A stretch of 12,018 nucleotides of DNA from Clostridium sp. CAG:245 (GCA_000435175.1 FR880009.1:1-12018), one strand, 5' to 3'; positions 1-7,230 are shown, counted from the first letter of the stretch. Translations and numbers: made by a program. Notes: generated by a model not told the origin, from the sequence alone.

Positions 1-44
1 TTTTCAAATTATTTTTTATACTGTTTTTTAGGATAAAAAAGTGT

Positions 45-135
45 AAAATAAAAAACTAGTAATGCTTAATTTTGTTGTAATTTGAAGTGTTTTATTACTA
101 ATTTATTTAATATTTTTATCCGTTGTTCGGCACTT
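45..135 (-). ncRNA. Candidate small RNA or attenuated leader, about 90 nt
   Basis: Seen: transcription from the strong promoter at 141-169 would start near 135-133 and meet a hairpin with arms at 94-100 and 57-63 (TAGTAAT/ATTACTA, 7 bp plus a wobble pair), followed at once by a T-run (GTTTTTTATTTT). The predicted 5' end, GAAGTG, is complementary to CACTTC inside the loop of that hairpin; at DNA level the match is a perfect 10 bp inverted repeat, 80-89 and 131-140. A small CCG-AACAA-CGG hairpin lies just after the 5' end. No open reading frame with a ribosome binding site is visible. Inference: either a free-standing small RNA with a pseudoknot, or a leader whose 5' end competes with a terminator ahead of a gene beyond position 1. 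I do not recognise the RNA family. Confidence 0.4.
57..100 (-). terminator. Terminator-like hairpin with T-run
   Basis: The arms at 94-100 and 57-63 pair over 7 bp with one additional G-T pair, enclosing a 30 nt AT-rich loop. On the minus strand the stem is followed by six T, an A and four T. The stem is AT-rich and the loop long, so intrinsic termination is plausible but probably not complete. It would end the transcript started at 141-169. Confidence 0.45.
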
Positions 136-140
136 CAAAT

Positions 141-169
141 ATAATACCACAGACCTTATTTAATGTCAA
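141..169 (-). promoter_or_regulatory. Strong sigma-A promoter with extended -10
   Basis: The -35 box is TTGACA (164-169, perfect) and the -10 box is TATTAT (141-146, five of six), with a 17 bp spacer. TGG precedes the -10 box, giving an extended -10 element (TGn). It lies downstream of the HD-domain gene and fires away from it, toward position 1, so it serves the candidate small RNA and perhaps a gene outside the window. Confidence 0.8.
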
Positions 170-209
170 CACCTTTTTAAAATTTTTTCAATTTTTTTCT
201 TGAGTATTT

Positions 210-989
210 TTAAATATTCTTTTTTTCCATTTTACTCTTCACATATTCCATTGCAATATTAAATATTTCGTTATATCTTTCCATTGTTTTTGCATCATTA
301 AATTTATGTCTTTTATATATTTTTTCTATGTAATTATTTATATATATTATTTGTAAGCTATATTTATAATTAAAATCAAATACATATGCGAAGTGGCTCA
401 CCAATGTATCTGCTGCAGTTTTCCTATTTTTATAATTAATTTTTCTATCCTCTTTAAATTCCCTGTATATTTCGTCACTTATTGTATCATTTGACAAATC
501 TTTGCTTTCCCAAACCGCTTCTTTCGAATATATTGTTAAAGAATAATATATATCAACCTTGTCTGCATCTCTTATTATTTTACTATGCATCATTTCTCTT
601 TCTGTTAATTCTTTATCTATTTGTAGTTTATTATGATTTAATATTGCCTTCTTTATTATTTCGTCATACTGCTCGTCCTCTATAAATTCACGTATTAACC
701 CATCTTCAAATAATATTTTTACACCAATTTCTGCATGATTCACACTTTTTCCATCATTAAATGTATGATAAAGTCTTACTTGTTCGAATCTTCCTATATC
801 ATGTAATAAGCCTATTAGCCATGCAAGATCTATATCTTCTTTTGATAGGTTTAAATTTTCGGCTATATCATTTGCATTTTTTGCAACTCTTTGTATGTGT
901 TCTATCTTTAATTTTATTTTTTCATCTTCTGTATTATATTTACTAACATATGTATTAAATGTTTTTAATGCTTTTTCTCTATCAATCAT
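210..989 (-). CDS. HD-domain phosphohydrolase family protein
   Basis: The 259-residue product has a metal-dependent phosphohydrolase HD domain. Candidate metal ligands are H31, the H63-D64 pair in the motif GLLHDIGR (60-67), H85, H119 and an aspartate in RDADKVD (140-146). The spacing matches the HD superfamily, which hydrolyses phosphate esters of nucleotides and related compounds; the substrate cannot be read from the sequence. About 100 C-terminal residues, rich in Lys, Tyr and Asn, do not match anything I recognise. No signal peptide or membrane helix is seen, so the protein is probably cytoplasmic. It lies 66 bp after the small membrane protein, with a hairpin between them, and its ribosome binding site (AAAGG) is weak. 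It could be read through from the upstream gene. The ATG at 989 is the only sensible start. Confidence 0.8.
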   Translation of the reverse strand: MIDREKALKTFNTYVSKYNTEDEKIKLKIEHIQRVAKNANDIAENLNLSKEDIDLAWLIGLLHDIGRFEQVRLYHTFNDGKSVNHAEIGVKILFEDGLIREFIEDEQYDEIIKKAILNHNKLQIDKELTEREMMHSKIIRDADKVDIYYSLTIYSKEAVWESKDLSNDTISDEIYREFKEDRKINYKNRKTAADTLVSHFAYVFDFNYKYSLQIIYINNYIEKIYKRHKFNDAKTMERYNEIFNIAMEYVKSKMEKKNI

Positions 990-1016
990 TTTTCATCAGC
1001 CTTTTTTCTAAATTTA

Positions 1017-1040
1017 CTACCCTTAATTTCTTAAGGGTAG
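1017..1040 (-). other. Perfect 10 bp hairpin with GAAA tetraloop
   Basis: On the minus strand CTACCCTTAA, GAAA and TTAAGGGTAG form an uninterrupted 10 bp stem closed by a GNRA-type tetraloop. It begins 15 nt after the stop codon of the small membrane protein and ends 27 nt before the ATG of the HD gene. The next bases (TAAATTTAG) are not a clear T-run, so it is not a typical intrinsic terminator. It may be an mRNA-stabilising 3' end, a partial terminator, or a modulator of HD gene translation. Confidence 0.6.
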
Positions 1041-1055
1041 CATTTCCTTGATACA

Positions 1056-1310
1056 TTAATCACAATATTTTCTTGGTTTCTTGCAACATATTATTAGAAT
1101 TATCGTTAATACTAACAATAGCCCTAATACAACTGCTAAAACTATTATTGCACTAATTGCTTCTAATATAGTTCCAACCATTTCAGCTCCTACTATTATT
1201 CCTATTACAACACCTAACGCAACGGCAAGTATTGTAGCAATTAATCCGAAGCAATTTTTCTTTTCTTTCTTCTTTGTATCACAACAGCAATTATAATCAT
1301 GTGGCTCCAT
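1056..1310 (-). CDS. Small two-helix membrane protein with cysteine-rich ends, unknown function
   Basis: The 84-residue product has two hydrophobic segments, about residues 21-41 and 52-74, joined by a short turn with two Glu (E43, E50). Both ends are charged and cysteine-rich: C8-C9-C10 and C20 at the N-terminus with a Lys run between, and C75-C76 plus C83 at the C-terminus. The Lys clusters suggest both ends face the cytoplasm, forming a helical hairpin. I chose the ATG at 1310 because GGAGGTGA lies 5-6 nt upstream; the earlier in-frame ATG at 1325 overlaps that ribosome binding site and has none of its own. No conserved family is recognised; metal binding, lipidation or disulphide links through the Cys clusters are guesses. 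A 153 bp gap separates it from rlmB, with TACAAT and TATAGT as weak -10 candidates but no good -35 box. Confidence 0.7.
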   Translation of the reverse strand: MEPHDYNCCCDTKKKEKKNCFGLIATILAVALGVVIGIIVGAEMVGTILEAISAIIVLAVVLGLLLVLTIILIICCKKPRKYCD

Positions 1311-1327
1311 AAAAGTCACCTCCATAC

Positions 1328-1349
1328 AACATCTTTTTTGTTTGATGTT
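1328..1349 (-). other. Short hairpin before the small membrane protein
   Basis: AACATC (1344-1349) and GATGTT (1328-1333) form a 6 bp stem with a 10 nt A-rich loop. It sits within 10 nt upstream of the GGAGGTGA ribosome binding site. Its role is unknown; it is short enough to be chance in AT-rich DNA. Confidence 0.3.
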
Positions 1350-1463
1350 ATACTATATTGTATGCTGTTTTCTATTTTTTGACACAATTAGTCATTTTTC
1401 ACTTATTCTTATATTTAAATAATTTATTCTATCTAGTATTTTTCAATCTCACTTTATGCCCAT

Positions 1464-2252
1464 TTATTTCATTCTTTGTTTTACCGCTTCATACATTACT
1501 ATTCCAGCTGAAACTGATGCATTTAAAGATGTGATTTTTCCTTTCATAGGAATTTTTATTAAAAAATCACAATTTTCCTTTACGAGTCTGCTCATTCCGA
1601 AGCCTTCGCTTCCAATTACAATTGCAACATTTCCTGTCAAATCTTCATCATAGTACATTTTCTCTGTTTCCATATCTGTACCATAAATCCATACATTATT
1701 TTCTTTTAGATATTTTATAGTTTCATTTATATTGTTTACTCGTGCAACTTTCATAAAACTTGTTGCTCCAGCAGATGTTTTTACAACCGTGCTATTTACA
1801 GCCGCAGCTCTTCTCTTTGGTATGATTATTCCATGGACACCTGCTGTTTCTGCAGTTCTTATAATCGAGCCCAAATTATGTGGGTCTTCTATTCCATCTA
1901 ATATTAGTATGAAGGCTTTTTCATTTTTAGATTTTGCTTCATTTAAAATATCTTCTACTTCACAGTAATCAAATGGTGGAACTATTGCAATTACACCTTG
2001 TGCATTTTCAGTTTGAGCCATTTGATTTATCTTTTCTCTTTCGACTTCTACTGTTACAATTTTTCTTTCTTTAGCTTTTGCTATTATCTTTGTAATAGAA
2101 CCATGCTTCTCGCCTTTAGTAATATAAATTTTGTTTATATCTTTTCCACTCTCCAATAATTCTAAAACTGCATTTCTTCCTTCAATTTGATCATCAAATT
2201 CTTTTTGTTCATTGTCTTTTGAAAATTTATTATTTCTAAAATTCTTACCCAT
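1464..2252 (-). CDS. rlmB: 23S rRNA 2'-O-ribose methyltransferase, RlmB/TrmH family
   Basis: The 262-residue product is a SPOUT-class (TrmH/SpoU) methyltransferase. In E. coli RlmB transfers methyl from S-adenosylmethionine to the 2'-O of G2251 in the 23S rRNA P-loop. The N-terminal substrate-binding domain (about 22-95) opens with IEGRNAVLELL. The three SpoU motifs follow: motif 1 in DPHNLGSIIRTAE (123-135, catalytic Arg R132), motif 2 in IGSEGFGMSRL (213-223), and motif 3 in SLNASVSAG (242-250), which build the trefoil-knot cofactor site. Length is normal, apart from about 20 variable N-terminal residues. AAAGGA lies 8 nt before the ATG. It follows lepA by 47 bp, most of it taken by a palindromic repeat, and is probably co-transcribed with lepA. 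Another TrmH-family target is possible; the IEGRNAV start favours RlmB. Confidence 0.9.
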   Translation of the reverse strand: MGKNFRNNKFSKDNEQKEFDDQIEGRNAVLELLESGKDINKIYITKGEKHGSITKIIAKAKERKIVTVEVEREKINQMAQTENAQGVIAIVPPFDYCEVEDILNEAKSKNEKAFILILDGIEDPHNLGSIIRTAETAGVHGIIIPKRRAAAVNSTVVKTSAGATSFMKVARVNNINETIKYLKENNVWIYGTDMETEKMYYDEDLTGNVAIVIGSEGFGMSRLVKENCDFLIKIPMKGKITSLNASVSAGIVMYEAVKQRMK

Positions 2253-2269
2253 TTAAAATATCCTTTCTT

Positions 2270-2298
2270 CGCCCAAAAAAGGGCGTCCCTATTGGGCG
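2270..2298 (+). repeat. Palindromic intergenic repeat, copy 1 (lepA-rlmB gap)
   Basis: This 29 bp imperfect palindrome has outer arms CGCCCAA/TTGGGCG (7 bp) and an inner hairpin AGGG-CGT-CCCT. It starts 1 nt after the lepA stop codon and ends just before the rlmB ribosome binding site. The other copies are at 8694-8722 (same strand) and 11530-11557 (opposite strand). Read along the lepA transcript, AGGG-ACG-CCCT followed by T might act as a very weak terminator. Confidence 0.85.
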
Positions 2299-2299
2299 A

Positions 2300-4114
2300 T
2301 TATTTTTCATCATCTAATTTTAATACTGACAAGAATGCTTCTTGTGGTATTTCTACGTTTCCGATTTCACGCATCTTTTTCTTTCCACGTTTTTGCTTTT
2401 CTAGTAGTTTTTTCTTTCTTGTTACGTCTCCACCATAGCATTTGGCTAAAACGTCTTTTCTCATAGCAGATATTGTTTCTCTTGCAATTATCTTGCCTCC
2501 GATTGCTGCTTGTAGTGGTATTGTGAATAATTGCCTTGGTATTACTTCTTTAAGCTTTTCTATCATCTTTTTGCCTCTTTCGTAAGCAGAGTCTTTGTGT
2601 ACTATGAATGATAGGGCATCTACGTTCTCGCCGTTTACTAGTATGTCTAGTTTTACTAGCGATGATGGTCTGTATTCTTTTATTTCATAGTCAAATGATG
2701 CATATCCTTTTGTTTTTGATTTTAGTTTATCAAAAAAGTCGTATATTATCTCGTTTAGAGGCAACTCGTATATTAATGTTACTCTTGTCGTGTCTAAATA
2801 TTTCATGTCTATATAAATTCCACGTCTATTTTGGCATATTTCCATTATGTTTCCGACAAATTCTTTTGGTGTTAGTATTTCCGCTTGTACAAATGGTTCC
2901 TCTATTCTTGATATTTCGTCTGCTGGTGGCAAATCTGCTGGATTGTAGATTTCTACCATCGTCCCATCTGTTTTATATACTTTATAGATTACAGATGGAG
3001 ATGTTGTGATTAGACTTAAATCAAATTCTCTATCTAATCTTTCTTCTATTATTTCCAAATGTAATAATCCTAAGAATCCACATCTAAAACCAAAGCCTAA
3101 TGCTGCAGATGTTTCTGGTTCATATTCTAAGGCCGCATCATTTAGTTGTAATTTTTCAAGGGCAACTTTCAAGTTTTCGTAATCACTTCCGTCGACTGGA
3201 TATAATCCACAATACACCATTGGATTTACTTTTTTGTATCCAGGAAGTGGCTTTTCTGCTGGTCTATCATCTACCGTAATTGTATCTCCAACACGTATAT
3301 CTGATAAGCTCTTTATGCTTGCAGCAATGTATCCAACTTCTCCTGCTGTTAAGCTTTCAGCTGGTGAATATGAGCCTGGTTCAAAATATCCTACTTCTGT
3401 TACTGTAAATGTTTTGCCAGATGCCATTAATCTTATCTTGTCTCCAACTTTTACAGTGCCGTTTTTTATTCTGCAATATGCAATAGCACCTTGGTAGTTA
3501 TCATAAATAGAATCAAATATCAAGGCTTGCAATGGCGCATTTTCATCTCCTGTTGGAGCCGGAATATCTGTAACAATTCTTTCTAGCACTTCGTCTACAT
3601 TTAATCCTGTTTTTGCAGAAATGCAAGGTGCATCTTGTGCGGGTATTCCAATTATATCTTCAATCTCATTTTTTACTTCGTCAGGTCTTGCATTTGGCAA
3701 GTCGACTTTATTTATAACTGGAAGTATTTCAAGATTATTGTCTATGGCTAAATAAACATTTGCTAAAGTCTGTGCTTCTACGCCTTGGCTTGCATCTACT
3801 ACCAATATTGCACCATCACATGCTGCTAAGCTTCTAGAAACTTCGTAATTAAAATCAACATGTCCTGGAGTATCTATTAAATTAAGTTCATATGTATGAC
3901 CGTCTTTTGCTTTATATTTCATTCTAACAGCTTGAGACTTTATCGTAATTCCACGTTCTCTCTCGATATCCATGTTATCTAGAACTTGTTCTTCCATCTC
4001 TCTTTTAGAAAGAACTCCCGTCATCTCAATAAGTCTATCTGCTAATGTAGATTTGCCGTGGTCTATATGTGCAATTATGCTAAAATTCCTAATGTATTTT
4101 TTCTTATCTTCCAT
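2300..4114 (-). CDS. lepA: Elongation factor 4 (LepA), ribosome-associated GTPase
   Basis: The 604-residue product is the translational GTPase EF4/LepA, which acts on elongating or initiating ribosomes. The G domain shows the P-loop AHIDHGKS (15-22), RGIT (54-57, switch I), DTPG (81-84) and NKVD (135-138). The EF-G-like domains and the LepA-specific C-terminal domain follow, with LAKCYGGDVTRKKKLLEKQK and the end motif PQEAFLSVLKLDD. Length fits the family (about 600). I place the start at the ATG at 4114, preceded by AAGAAGGGA, so the protein begins MEDKKKYIRNFSIIAHIDHG as relatives do. The in-frame ATG at 4153 has no ribosome binding site, lies inside a hairpin, and would add 13 residues. 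It is the first gene after a consensus promoter and probably shares an mRNA with rlmB. Confidence 0.97.
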   Translation of the reverse strand: MEDKKKYIRNFSIIAHIDHGKSTLADRLIEMTGVLSKREMEEQVLDNMDIERERGITIKSQAVRMKYKAKDGHTYELNLIDTPGHVDFNYEVSRSLAACDGAILVVDASQGVEAQTLANVYLAIDNNLEILPVINKVDLPNARPDEVKNEIEDIIGIPAQDAPCISAKTGLNVDEVLERIVTDIPAPTGDENAPLQALIFDSIYDNYQGAIAYCRIKNGTVKVGDKIRLMASGKTFTVTEVGYFEPGSYSPAESLTAGEVGYIAASIKSLSDIRVGDTITVDDRPAEKPLPGYKKVNPMVYCGLYPVDGSDYENLKVALEKLQLNDAALEYEPETSAALGFGFRCGFLGLLHLEIIEERLDREFDLSLITTSPSVIYKVYKTDGTMVEIYNPADLPPADEISRIEEPFVQAEILTPKEFVGNIMEICQNRRGIYIDMKYLDTTRVTLIYELPLNEIIYDFFDKLKSKTKGYASFDYEIKEYRPSSLVKLDILVNGENVDALSFIVHKDSAYERGKKMIEKLKEVIPRQLFTIPLQAAIGGKIIARETISAMRKDVLAKCYGGDVTRKKKLLEKQKRGKKKMREIGNVEIPQEAFLSVLKLDDEK

Positions 4115-4146
4115 TAATTGTATTCCCTTCTTAAGGTTTAATTTTA

Positions 4147-4174
4147 GGCTCATTCAAATACGTTTTAAAGAGCC
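4147..4174 (-). promoter_or_regulatory. Hairpin in the lepA leader
   Basis: In the roughly 80 nt leader, arms beginning GGCTC and ending GAGCC pair over 11 bp (one G-T, one bulged T) around a 5 nt loop. The ATG at 4153 is buried in the 3' arm. No T-run follows, so it is not a terminator. A role in mRNA stability or lepA regulation is possible. Confidence 0.5.
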
Positions 4175-4199
4175 TGTTGTCCGCTTTTTGTACATTCCA

Positions 4200-4228
4200 A
4201 TTATACTTTTTATACGCAAAATTGTCAA
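4200..4228 (-). promoter_or_regulatory. Consensus sigma-A promoter of lepA-rlmB
   Basis: TTGACA (4223-4228) and TATAAT (4200-4205) are both perfect matches, with a 17 bp spacer. Transcription should start near 4193, about 80 nt upstream of the lepA ATG. The promoter follows the terminator of the protease gene and so starts a new transcription unit. Confidence 0.9.
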
Positions 4229-4271
4229 TGCAGAATTTTCCATATTTGTCTCATTCATTTTCTTTCATTTC

Positions 4272-4316
4272 ATAAAAGAAAAAGAGCATTGTTTATTTTA
4301 CTAAACTTTGCTCTTT
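4272..4316 (-). terminator. Intrinsic terminator of the Lon-family protease gene
   Basis: Six nucleotides after the stop codon, AAAGAGCA and TGCTCTTT pair (8 bp), with an inner stem GTTTA/TAAAC inside. The T-tract CTCTTTTTCTTTT follows on the minus strand. It separates the tsaE-tsaB-rimI-protease unit from the lepA promoter. Confidence 0.88.
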
Positions 4317-4322
4317 GCTAAA

Positions 4323-6713
4323 TTAATCTTCTTTACTTATTTTTGCATATTTTTTTAATTTTGCATATGCCAAGCTATTTACACTACCAGATGTAAATCT
4401 TCCTGATTCATCTCGTTTTCCAGCTGGTACTCCAGTTAAAATTTCTATTCCTTGTTCTATTGTTGAGATTGCATAGATATGGAACAATCCTTGTTTTACC
4501 GCTTCTACGACTTCATCTGATAAGTTTAAATTTTTCTCGTTTAATTTTGGTATCATTACTCCGTGTAAGCCTTTAAGTCCACGTGTCTTGCAGATTTTGA
4601 AGAATCCTTCTATTTTTTCATTTACTCCACCTATTGGTTGTATTTCACCTTTTTGGTTTACAGATCCAGTAACTGCAATTGATTGGTTTATTGGTATTCC
4701 AGAAAGGCTTGAAAGTATTGCATATAACTCTGTTGAAGATGCACTATCTCCGTCAACACCGTTATATAATTGTTCAAAGCACAAACTTGCAGTTAAAGAT
4801 AATGGCATATCTTGTGCAAACATCTCACCTAAGTATCCACTCAATATTAAAATTCCTTTTGAATGAGATGAGCCAGACATTTCTACTTCACGCTCTATGT
4901 CTATTATTCCATTTTTTCCAACATAAGTATTAGCCGTTATTCTTGCTGGTAATCCAAATGAATAATCTCCTATACTCATTACTGTTAATCCGTTTATTTG
5001 CCCAACTTTGAAACCTTCTGTGTCTATTAGAAGTGTGCTATTGTTTATCATGTCAAGATATTTTTGATTATATTTTTGTACTCTTTCAATTCTTTGAGCA
5101 AGTGCTTCGTCTACAATTTTTCCTGTAATAACTTTTTCTCTTCTTAATCTTGCAAGTGTAGCCGCTTCTCCAACAATCTGAGTAATCTCGCTAAATCTTG
5201 TAGATAGCTTCGTTTGGTCATTTGCAAGTCTAGATGCAAATTCTATAACTTTTGCCATTCCAGATCTATCAAGTGGAGGAAGTTCTTCTGTTTGGCAGAA
5301 TCCTTCTACTACTCTTGCTAATTTATTCATATTTTCCAATGTTAAAGGTGCATCATCTTCAAATTCAACCTTTATCTTAAATAGCTTTCTAAAATCAGTA
5401 TCAACAGATATTAAAGTTTGATATAATGCTTCGTTTCCGATTAATATTACCTTTAAATTAAGTGGAATAGGCTCTGGTTTTAGAGAAACCATTACCATAG
5501 ACGAATGTTGGTCAACCGGATTTTCTATTCCTAATTCTTTTGTTCTTAATACTTTCTTCAATGTTTCATAACAATATTGATTAGAAACTATGTCTGTAGC
5601 CTGCATTATTAAATATCCACCATTTGCAATGTGTAATAATCCTGGTTTTAACATTGTATAATCTGTTTTCAAGCTTCCATAATAATTTTCATATTCCAAC
5701 TTTCCAAATATATTTGGATATGAATAGTTAGAATCCATTATTACTGGAGCACCTTCTAAGTTGCTATTATCTATAAATAAATTTACTCTGTAATTAAGCC
5801 ATGGTCTTAGAACTTCCTGCCTTTGTGGCTGAGGTTGTACTGGTTTCTTGCTATCATCATCAACAACTAAGAATGCATTTACATTCTTTAAAATATCTTT
5901 TTTTACATCATCTAAGAATTTTGTAATTTTCTTATTTCTCTTGAAATTAGATTTAATGTAATTTACATGTGCATTTACAGTAAGAAGTGCAACATTTGAT
6001 TGCCATTCACTAATCCTCTTATCAGACTCAGATTGGATGTTCTTTATCTGCGAAATAGCTTCCATTACATGCTGCTGAACAATTGCAGATTTATCTTCAA
6101 AATCTTTTTTTGTCTCAGAATCTAATTTTTCAAATTCTTCTTCTTCAATAGTTTTTCCATTTATAACAGGCATCATATAAATTCCATTGTTAGCAGATTT
6201 AACTTGGAAGCCATATTGTGAAGATGTGGCATTAAGCTTATCCATTAAAGCTGATCTTTTTGCTTCATATTCTTGCTTAATAAGTGCCTTCTCTTTCTCA
6301 AAATCCTCGTTATTAAATGTGTCTTTTATATCATGTTTTATATCTTTAATAAATCTATCCATTGCATCTCTAAATTCTTTACCTTGACCTGCTGCAAGTG
6401 GAATAGCAATTGGCTCATTTGGATTGTCAAAGTTGTAAACATAACACCAATCTTGTGGAAGCTTTTTCTTCTTAGAAATGCTCTCCAAATAATGCTTAGT
6501 GTACATGGTTTTGCCAACTCCACTAGGCCCTTCTATATATAGATTATAACCATTAATATCAACATTAAGTCCAAATTCTAACGCTTTTATCCCTCTGTCT
6601 TGGCCAATTCCACTTGCTATTGGTTCCAAACTTTCGGTAGTTTCAAATTTGAATATGTTTGGGTTACAAGTTGATTTTAAATCCTTGTAAGAAAGTTCAA
6701 ATTGATTTTTCAT
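4323..6713 (-). CDS. Lon-family ATP-dependent protease (LonB/YcbZ-like)
   Basis: The 796-residue product joins an AAA+ ATPase to a C-terminal Lon protease domain. The Walker A motif is GPSGVGKT (62-69). A long Lys/Glu-rich, probably coiled-coil segment (about 115-280) is inserted in the ATPase part. A Gln/Pro stretch (291-300) and a second ATPase half follow, with NGGYLIMQATDI (364-375) and KVILIGNEALY (421-431). The protease domain has the serine in GDSAS (S657) and the lysine in GGVNEKIEG (K700). The Ser-Lys spacing of 43 equals that of archaeal LonB. There is no N-terminal Lon substrate domain and no predicted membrane helix, so this is the soluble Lon-like type related to E. coli YcbZ, not classical LonA. 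AGGAGGAAT lies 6-7 nt before the ATG. It probably degrades misfolded or regulatory proteins; the targets are unknown. Confidence 0.9.
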   Translation of the reverse strand: MKNQFELSYKDLKSTCNPNIFKFETTESLEPIASGIGQDRGIKALEFGLNVDINGYNLYIEGPSGVGKTMYTKHYLESISKKKKLPQDWCYVYNFDNPNEPIAIPLAAGQGKEFRDAMDRFIKDIKHDIKDTFNNEDFEKEKALIKQEYEAKRSALMDKLNATSSQYGFQVKSANNGIYMMPVINGKTIEEEEFEKLDSETKKDFEDKSAIVQQHVMEAISQIKNIQSESDKRISEWQSNVALLTVNAHVNYIKSNFKRNKKITKFLDDVKKDILKNVNAFLVVDDDSKKPVQPQPQRQEVLRPWLNYRVNLFIDNSNLEGAPVIMDSNYSYPNIFGKLEYENYYGSLKTDYTMLKPGLLHIANGGYLIMQATDIVSNQYCYETLKKVLRTKELGIENPVDQHSSMVMVSLKPEPIPLNLKVILIGNEALYQTLISVDTDFRKLFKIKVEFEDDAPLTLENMNKLARVVEGFCQTEELPPLDRSGMAKVIEFASRLANDQTKLSTRFSEITQIVGEAATLARLRREKVITGKIVDEALAQRIERVQKYNQKYLDMINNSTLLIDTEGFKVGQINGLTVMSIGDYSFGLPARITANTYVGKNGIIDIEREVEMSGSSHSKGILILSGYLGEMFAQDMPLSLTASLCFEQLYNGVDGDSASSTELYAILSSLSGIPINQSIAVTGSVNQKGEIQPIGGVNEKIEGFFKICKTRGLKGLHGVMIPKLNEKNLNLSDEVVEAVKQGLFHIYAISTIEQGIEILTGVPAGKRDESGRFTSGSVNSLAYAKLKKYAKISKED

Positions 6714-6747
6714 TAGTAATTCCTCCTATAAATTTTTCTAGTCTTTT

Positions 6748-6777
6748 AGTATATTTTTATTTATGCTTTACTTTGAA
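6748..6777 (-). promoter_or_regulatory. Possible promoter of the Lon-family protease gene
   Basis: TTCAAA (6772-6777, four of six) and TATACT (6748-6753, five of six) with an 18 bp spacer lie in the 70 bp gap after rimI. The match is fair in AT-rich DNA. The protease gene may also be reached by read-through from tsaE. Confidence 0.4.
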
Positions 6778-6783
6778 TGTTCA

Positions 6784-7230
6784 TTAAAATTCTAATTTCA
6801 TAAGTATTGCATCATATGTATTATCATAATATTTTTTTCTTAGTCCAACTTCTTTGAAATTATACTTTTTATAAAAATTAATTGCAATAGAATTTTGAAT
6901 ATTTACCTCTAAATTTATACATTTTATTTTTTCTTGCTTGCAATACTCTATTAGTTTATCCATAATATTTGATGCTATTCCCTCATGTCTGCAACATTTT
7001 TTCGTAACAATATTCATTAAATCCGCTTCATCTAAAATTATTTTTAAACCTGCGAACCCAACTATGTTATCATTTTGCTTTGCAATAAAATATTTTGAAA
7101 AATTAGATTCTAATTCTTCTTTTAGAGTCTCGTAATTCCAAAATTCATCAAAATCGGTTTCAAGTATATCCTTTATGTTTTCTAAATCTTCGATTTTCAT
7201 TTCAGAAATTAGATAATTATTTTTCTCCAT
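6784..7230 (-). CDS. rimI: Ribosomal-protein-alanine N-acetyltransferase RimI (GNAT family)
   Basis: The 148-residue product is a GNAT acetyltransferase that by family acetylates the N-terminal alanine of ribosomal protein S18 using acetyl-CoA. The acetyl-CoA loop is RHEGIA (81-86, pattern R-x-x-G-x-A), preceded by the beta strand LMNIVTKK. RimI hallmarks follow: NLEVNIQNSIAINFYKKYNF (106-125) with N113 and Y120, then EVGLRKKYY (127-135) and DAILMKL (140-146). The usual GF after YKK is NF here. I chose the ATG at 7230 because GGAGG lies 9 nt upstream; a longer frame from a TTG at 7266 would run through that site and the insert flank. Its place after tsaE and tsaB is the common Firmicutes order and supports RimI over a generic GNAT protein. 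Confidence 0.85.
   Translation of the reverse strand: MEKNNYLISEMKIEDLENIKDILETDFDEFWNYETLKEELESNFSKYFIAKQNDNIVGFAGLKIILDEADLMNIVTKKCCRHEGIASNIMDKLIEYCKQEKIKCINLEVNIQNSIAINFYKKYNFKEVGLRKKYYDNTYDAILMKLEF

Noticed and set aside
1379..1409. Plus-strand TTGACA followed by TATTCT
   Set aside because: The spacer is 19 bp, the -10 match is poor, and only the antisense strand of rlmB lies downstream. Likely chance in AT-rich DNA.
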